Made by a program: the position numbers and the translations under genes
Notes under the pieces: model-generated
Told to the model about the DNA's origin: nothing
Database searches by the model: none
Seen by the model: only the letters and a program-made list of their open reading frames with translations
In this document: positions 5,207 to 8,414 of the stretch, in pieces
Numbering within the stretch: position 1 is the stretch's first letter
How the letters are laid out: the number at the start of each line of letters is the position of its first letter
Source of the DNA: CALZJC01 sp041574955
Lineage (GTDB): Bacteria; Acidobacteriota; Thermoanaerobaculia; Multivoradales; JAHEKO01
Length of the DNA: 8,414 nt
Assembly: GCA_041574955.1 (NCBI GenBank)
Contig: JBFGNS010000172.1
Coordinates: 1-8,414, forward strand
Reading direction: 5' to 3'

Positions 5207-6283
5207 ATGCAAGCGGAGTTCTGGCGCGACCGAAACGTCTTCTTGACCGGCCACACCGGTTTCAAGGGCGGCTGGCTGAGCCTGTGGCTGCAGCGGCTCG
5301 GAGCTAGCGTGACCGGCTATTCGCTGCCGCCGCCGACCTCGCCCAGCCTGTTCGAGGAGGCGCGGGTGGCCGACGGCATGCGATCGCTCGAGGGCGACGT
5401 GCGCGACGGCGAGCGGCTGGCGGCGGCGCTCGACGACTGCCGTGCCGAGGTGGTGCTCCACCTCGCCGCGCAGGCGATCGTCCGCACCGGCTACGAGCAG
5501 CCGCTGGAGACCTACTCGACCAACGTGATGGGTACCGGGCAGCTGCTCGAGGCGGTGCGGCGCTGCCCGTCGGTGCGGGCGGTGGTGGTGGTGACCAGCG
5601 ACAAGTGCTACCACAACGACGGCCGGCGGGCTCCCTACGCCGAGGACGACCCGATGGGCGGGCACGACCCGTACTCGAGCAGCAAGGGCTGCGCCGAGCT
5701 GCTGACCGCCTCCTACCGCAGCTCGTACTTCACCGCCGCCGGCGGCGCGCAGCGCCCGGTGGCGGTGGCCACGGCGCGCGCCGGCAACGTCATCGGCGGC
5801 GGCGACTGGGCCGAACACCGGCTGGTCACCGACCTGGTGCGGGCCCTGGCGGCCGGCCGGCCCGCGATCATCCGCTCGCCCGCCGCCGTCCGCCCCTGGC
5901 AGCACGTGCTCAACCCGCTGGCGGGCTACCTGAGGCTGGCCGAGCGGCTGTGCGAGGAGGGCGAGCGGTTGGCGGAGGGTTGGAACTTCGGCCCTCCCGA
6001 GGGCGACTGCCGGCCGGTCGCCTGGCTCGCCGACCGGGTGGTCGAGCTGTGGGGCGGGGGCGCCAGCTGGCAGCGGGCGGGGGAGGCCTCCTTCCAGGAG
6101 GCGGCCTACCTGACCCTGGACAGCGGCAAGGCCCGACGGCGGCTGGGCTGGAGCCCGCTGGTGGACCTGGACACCGCGGTCGACTGGCTGGTGGACTGGT
6201 ACCGGCAGCGGGCGGCCGGCGCCGACCTGCGCCGGTTGACCCTCGAGCGGATCGCGCGGGCGGAGGAGCTGGCCGCCGGCTGA
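5207..6283 (+). CDS. rfbG: CDP-glucose 4,6-dehydratase
   Basis: A 358-residue extended SDR enzyme converting CDP-glucose to CDP-4-keto-6-deoxyglucose, the entry step to 3,6-dideoxy and other 6-deoxy sugars of O-antigens and surface glycans. The N-terminus has the NAD-binding TGHTGFKGGW (14-23), followed by LSLWLQRLGA. LHLAAQAIV (about 84-92), YEQPLETYSTNVMGT (96-110), the active-site TSDKCY (130-135), Tyr156 and Lys160 (YSSSK), RAGNVIGGGDWA and RPWQHVLNPL are all hallmark RfbG segments; SDKC in place of the TDE of dTDP-glucose dehydratase separates the two families. Length is normal. ATG 5207 matches the family N-terminus; the frame is open further upstream to 4889, but that part overlaps the sirtuin. 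The usual partners (cytidylyltransferase RfbF, dehydrase RfbH, glycosyltransferases) are absent from the window. It ends 16 bases from the convergent lhgO stop. Confidence 0.95.
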   Translation: MQAEFWRDRNVFLTGHTGFKGGWLSLWLQRLGASVTGYSLPPPTSPSLFEEARVADGMRSLEGDVRDGERLAAALDDCRAEVVLHLAAQAIVRTGYEQPLETYSTNVMGTGQLLEAVRRCPSVRAVVVVTSDKCYHNDGRRAPYAEDDPMGGHDPYSSSKGCAELLTASYRSSYFTAAGGAQRPVAVATARAGNVIGGGDWAEHRLVTDLVRALAAGRPAIIRSPAAVRPWQHVLNPLAGYLRLAERLCEEGERLAEGWNFGPPEGDCRPVAWLADRVVELWGGGASWQRAGEASFQEAAYLTLDSGKARRRLGWSPLVDLDTAVDWLVDWYRQRAAGADLRRLTLERIARAEELAAG

Positions 6284-6312
6284 GCCCCGGCGCCCGCGGT
6301 CAGCCGGCCGCC
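6271..6312. terminator. Inverted repeat over the rfbG and lhgO stops, possible bidirectional terminator
   Basis: The left arm 6271-6283 and right arm 6300-6312 pair at 12 of 13 positions, around a 16-base GC-only loop. The inner nine bases (GCCGGCTGA and its complement) are perfect and contain both TGA stop codons, so both proteins end Leu-Ala-Ala-Gly. A very stable hairpin would form in either transcript. No T-run follows on either side, so termination itself is inferred. Confidence 0.5.
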
Positions 6313-7505
6313 AGCCGTTCGAAGGCCAGGGTCGCGACCCTGCTACCGATCGCCAGCGACGCGGTGGCGGCCGGCGACGGCGCGTTGAGCACGTGCACGG
6401 CGCCCTGCTGCTCCTCGATCAGGAAGTCGTCGACCAGGCTGCCGTCGGCGGCCACCGCCTGGGCGCGCACCCCGGAGCCGGCCGGCTCGACGTCGGCCGG
6501 CGTCAGCTCCGGCAGCAGGCGGCGCAGCTCGGCGACGAAGGCGCGGCGGCTGAGCGAGCGCCGGATCTCGCCGATGCCGGTGCGCCAGTGGCGCGCGGCC
6601 AGCCGCCAGAAGCCGCCGAAGCGCAGGGTGTCGAAACAGTCGGCCGGCGAGATCCGCCGCCAGGAGTAGCCGTGGCGCGCCAGCGCCGGCACGGCGTTGG
6701 GACCCGCTTCGACCATGCCGTCGATCCGCCGGGTGAAATGCACCCCGAGGAACGGGAAGCGGGGGTCGGGAACCGGGTAGATGAGGTTGCGCACCCAGCC
6801 GGCGCGCGCCTCGGTCAGCCGGTAGTACTCGCCACGGAACGGCACGATGCGGACCCCCGGGCGGTGGCCGCACAGGCGGGCGACCCGGTCGCTGTGCAGA
6901 CCGGCGCAGTTGACCAGCAGCCGGCAGCGAAACTCCCCGCCGGTGGTCTCGAGCCGGCGGCCGCCGCCGTCGGGACGGACGGCGAGCAGCCGGCAGCCGG
7001 TCTCGAGGCGCGCGCCGCGCTCGCCGGCCAGCCGGGCCAGCGTCGCCGCCACCCGGCGGTAGTCGACGATTCCGGTCTGCGGCACCCACAGACCGGCGAC
7101 GCCTCGCACCCGCGGCTCGTAGCCGGCCAGCTCGCCGCCGGCCAGCCGCTCGAGGCCGTCGAGGCCGTTGGCGCGGCCGCGCCGCTCGAGCTCGGCCAGC
7201 CTCCCCAGCTCGCCGTCGTCCACCGCCACCACCAGCTTGCCGCACCGCTCGTGGGGGATGGCGTGCTCGGCGCACAGCCGGTACAGGGCGTCGCGCCCGG
7301 CGACGCAGGTGGTGGCTTTCACCGAGCCCGGCCGGTAGTAGAGCCCGGAATGGATGACACCGCTGTTGCGGCCGCTCTGATGGGCCGCCAGGCGGTCCTC
7401 GGCCTCGAGCAGCAGCACGTTCTCTGCCAGCCGTTCCGCCAGCGCCCAGGCGGTCGCCAGCCCCACCAGGCCGCCGCCGATGATCGCTACCTGCTGCCTT
7501 GCCAA
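6300..7505 (-). CDS. lhgO: L-2-hydroxyglutarate oxidase/dehydrogenase (FAD)
   Basis: With a TTG start at 7505 the protein is 401 residues, normal for this family. It oxidises L-2-hydroxyglutarate, a by-product of central metabolism, to 2-oxoglutarate, passing electrons from FAD to quinone or oxygen; it is usually membrane-associated. The FAD Rossmann motif is IIGGGLVGLA (8-17) with Glu34 at the end of strand two. The family signature HQSGRNSGVIHSGLYY (42-57) is followed by RPGSVKA, and the C-terminal FAD-binding NAPSPAATASLAIG is present near the end. The preceding frame has no stop, but the upstream translation is unrelated to the family and contains no ATG, GTG or TTG close by; GAGG eight bases ahead supports TTG. 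The gene is convergent with rfbG and divergent from the sulfurtransferase, so probably monocistronic. A general DadA/GlpD-like oxidase is the alternative but fits less well. Confidence 0.92.
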   Translation of the reverse strand: MARQQVAIIGGGLVGLATAWALAERLAENVLLLEAEDRLAAHQSGRNSGVIHSGLYYRPGSVKATTCVAGRDALYRLCAEHAIPHERCGKLVVAVDDGELGRLAELERRGRANGLDGLERLAGGELAGYEPRVRGVAGLWVPQTGIVDYRRVAATLARLAGERGARLETGCRLLAVRPDGGGRRLETTGGEFRCRLLVNCAGLHSDRVARLCGHRPGVRIVPFRGEYYRLTEARAGWVRNLIYPVPDPRFPFLGVHFTRRIDGMVEAGPNAVPALARHGYSWRRISPADCFDTLRFGGFWRLAARHWRTGIGEIRRSLSRRAFVAELRRLLPELTPADVEPAGSGVRAQAVAADGSLVDDFLIEEQQGAVHVLNAPSPAATASLAIGSRVATLAFERLAAG

Positions 7506-7513
7506 GCCGAACG

Positions 7514-7517
7514 CCTC
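7514..7517 (-). promoter_or_regulatory. Ribosome binding site deciding the TTG start of lhgO
   Basis: On the minus strand GAGG is followed by an eight-base spacer and then TTG at 7505. This, together with the family N-terminus beginning at that codon, is the reason for choosing the non-ATG start. Confidence 0.55.
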
Positions 7518-7551
7518 GCGGTCGCCGCGGGGTGTCCGCGCGACGTGCGGC

Positions 7552-7557
7552 AGAGTA
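7552..7557 (-). promoter_or_regulatory. Candidate -10 box for lhgO
   Basis: TACTCT on the minus strand lies about 46 bases upstream of the TTG start, in the 141-base divergent region 7506-7646. The nearby AATATA (7574-7569, minus strand) is an alternative. No -35 is recognisable. Confidence 0.25.
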
Positions 7558-7568
7558 GCAGGCTCGGG

Positions 7569-7574
7569 TATATT
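7569..7574 (+). promoter_or_regulatory. Candidate -10 box for the sulfurtransferase gene
   Basis: TATATT is the most A/T-rich hexamer in this intergenic region and would give a leader of about 65 bases. TGCGGC at 7546-7551 stands exactly 17 bases upstream, identical in sequence and spacing to the element upstream of the AhpD-like gene. It overlaps the candidate lhgO promoter region, so the two divergent promoters may interfere. Confidence 0.4.
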
Positions 7575-7630
7575 GCGCCGTACGGGGCCGGTGGTCCCGG
7601 CGGGCTCCAAAGGCCCTGCGCCCGAAGCTG

Positions 7631-7639
7631 AAAGGAGAG
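7631..7639 (+). promoter_or_regulatory. Strong Shine-Dalgarno of the sulfurtransferase gene
   Basis: AAAGGAGAG, with GGAG nine bases from the ATG at 7647, is by far the best ribosome-binding site in the window, suggesting high translation of this gene compared with its neighbours. Confidence 0.8.
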
Positions 7640-7646
7640 TGTTCCG

Positions 7647-8414
7647 ATGAGCGAAGGGGTTCCGATCGAGCGGCGGGGCTACGCCGACCCGGAGGTGCTG
7701 GTGAGCACCGAGTGGGTGGCGACACACGGCTCCGACCCCGGCGTGCGGATCGTCGAGTCGAACGAGGATCCGCTGGTCTACCCGTCGGGCCACGTCCCGG
7801 GCGCGGCGGAGATCGACTGGACGCGCGACCTCAACGACTCGCTGCGGCGCGACTACATCGGCGGCGAGCAGTTCGCCGCCCTGTGCAGCCGCCTCGGGAT
7901 CACGCCCGAGACCACCGTGGTGCTGTACGGCGACAAGAACAACTGGTGGGCCGCCTACGCCTATTGGGTGTTCCAGCTGTTCGGCCACGACAACGCCAAG
8001 CTGATGGACGGCGGCCGGCTGAAGTGGAAGCAGGAGGGGCGCGAGATGACGCGCGACCGGCCGCAGTTCGCCGCCGCCGACTACGCGGTGCCGGAGCGCA
8101 ACGACCGGCCGATCCGGGCGCTGCGCGGCGACGTCGGGCGCCACATCGACTCCGGCCAGCCGCTGGTCGACGTGCGCAGCCCCGAGGAGTTCACGGGCGA
8201 GCGGCTGCACATGCCCGACTACCCCAACGAGGGCGCTCTGCGCGGCGGTCACATTCCGGGCGCGCGCAACGTTCCGTGGAGCCGTGCGGTCAACGCCGAC
8301 GGCAGCTTCAAGACCGCCGACGAGCTGCGCGCGATCTACGAGCAGGAGCAGGGCCTGTCGCCGGACGACGACGTCATCGCCTACTGCCGGATCGGGGAGC
8401 GCAGCAGCCACACC
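7647..8414 (+). CDS. Two-domain rhodanese sulfurtransferase (thiosulfate/3-mercaptopyruvate type), C-terminus cut by window edge
   Basis: The visible 256 residues hold most of a tandem-rhodanese sulfurtransferase, which moves sulfane sulfur from thiosulfate or 3-mercaptopyruvate to an acceptor such as cyanide or a thiol. The N-terminal domain (about 18-135) contains GHVPGA, DWTRDLND and YGDKNNWWAAYAYW; its loop lacks a catalytic Cys, as is normal for this domain. The C-terminal domain (from about 155) has LVDVRSPEEF, GGHIPGARNVPWS and the active loop CRIGERSSHT with nucleophile Cys247. The CRIGERS loop resembles the actinobacterial CysA-type thiosulfate sulfurtransferases as I recall them, so thiosulfate is the likelier donor, but substrate cannot be settled from sequence. 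Roughly 25-35 residues are missing beyond the edge. The start has an excellent Shine-Dalgarno. It is divergent from lhgO; whatever follows it lies outside the window. Confidence 0.93.
   Translation, partial: MSEGVPIERRGYADPEVLVSTEWVATHGSDPGVRIVESNEDPLVYPSGHVPGAAEIDWTRDLNDSLRRDYIGGEQFAALCSRLGITPETTVVLYGDKNNWWAAYAYWVFQLFGHDNAKLMDGGRLKWKQEGREMTRDRPQFAAADYAVPERNDRPIRALRGDVGRHIDSGQPLVDVRSPEEFTGERLHMPDYPNEGALRGGHIPGARNVPWSRAVNADGSFKTADELRAIYEQEQGLSPDDDVIAYCRIGERSSHT

Noticed and set aside
5053..5265. N-terminal extension of the sirtuin to the ATG at 5265
   Set aside because: The added 71 residues look like no sirtuin and would overlap the rfbG start; the family N-terminus begins at the tandem ATGs at 5052/5049.
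7506..8411. Extension of lhgO into a 703-codon minus-strand protein
   Set aside because: The upstream part is antisense to the sulfurtransferase and matches no domain; it arises because the frame has no stop.

Overview
This window is ordinary chromosomal DNA from a very GC-rich bacterium. Codon third positions are almost all G or C, so long open frames also run antisense to the real genes; those antisense frames have repetitive Arg/Ala/Gly-rich translations and are ignored here. The organism cannot be named from the sequence. The high GC, weak Shine-Dalgarno sequences, frequent CTC-GAG codon pairs and mix of households suggest an uncultured soil or sediment lineage such as Acidobacteriota, Myxococcota or similar (low confidence). 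I see no phage, transposon, CRISPR, rRNA, tRNA or plasmid signature.

Eight protein genes fill the window, in short transcription units that alternate in direction. From left to right: (1) a secreted-looking TPR-repeat protein on the minus strand, cut by the left edge, just downstream of and in frame with (2) an HSDL2-like short-chain dehydrogenase, also minus. (3) A small AhpD/carboxymuconolactone-decarboxylase-type protein diverges from the dehydrogenase on the plus strand and meets (4) a HAD-type purine 5'-nucleotidase tail to tail. (5) A Sir2-family NAD-dependent deacylase lies upstream of the nucleotidase on the minus strand, probably in the same operon. (6) CDP-glucose 4,6-dehydratase (rfbG) diverges from the sirtuin and converges on (7) an L-2-hydroxyglutarate oxidase (lhgO) that appears to start at TTG. 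(8) A two-domain rhodanese-type sulfurtransferase diverges from lhgO and is cut by the right edge just after its active-site loop.

The genes do not form one pathway. Most look like single metabolic-housekeeping or metabolite-repair functions: removal of L-2-hydroxyglutarate, lysine deacylation, nucleotide turnover, sulfur transfer and thiol chemistry. The only plausible functional pair is sirtuin plus 5'-nucleotidase (NAD/nucleotide metabolism). RfbG is separated from the enzymes it normally works with.

The most noticeable non-coding structure is at the two convergent gene ends. In each, the two opposing stop codons sit inside an inverted repeat, so the paired proteins end in the same residues. 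The three divergent intergenic regions (2081-2259, 5053-5206, 7506-7646) hold A/T-rich -10-like hexamers that stand out against the GC background. No gene-free stretch reaches 300 bases. I found no convincing evidence of a previously undescribed system.
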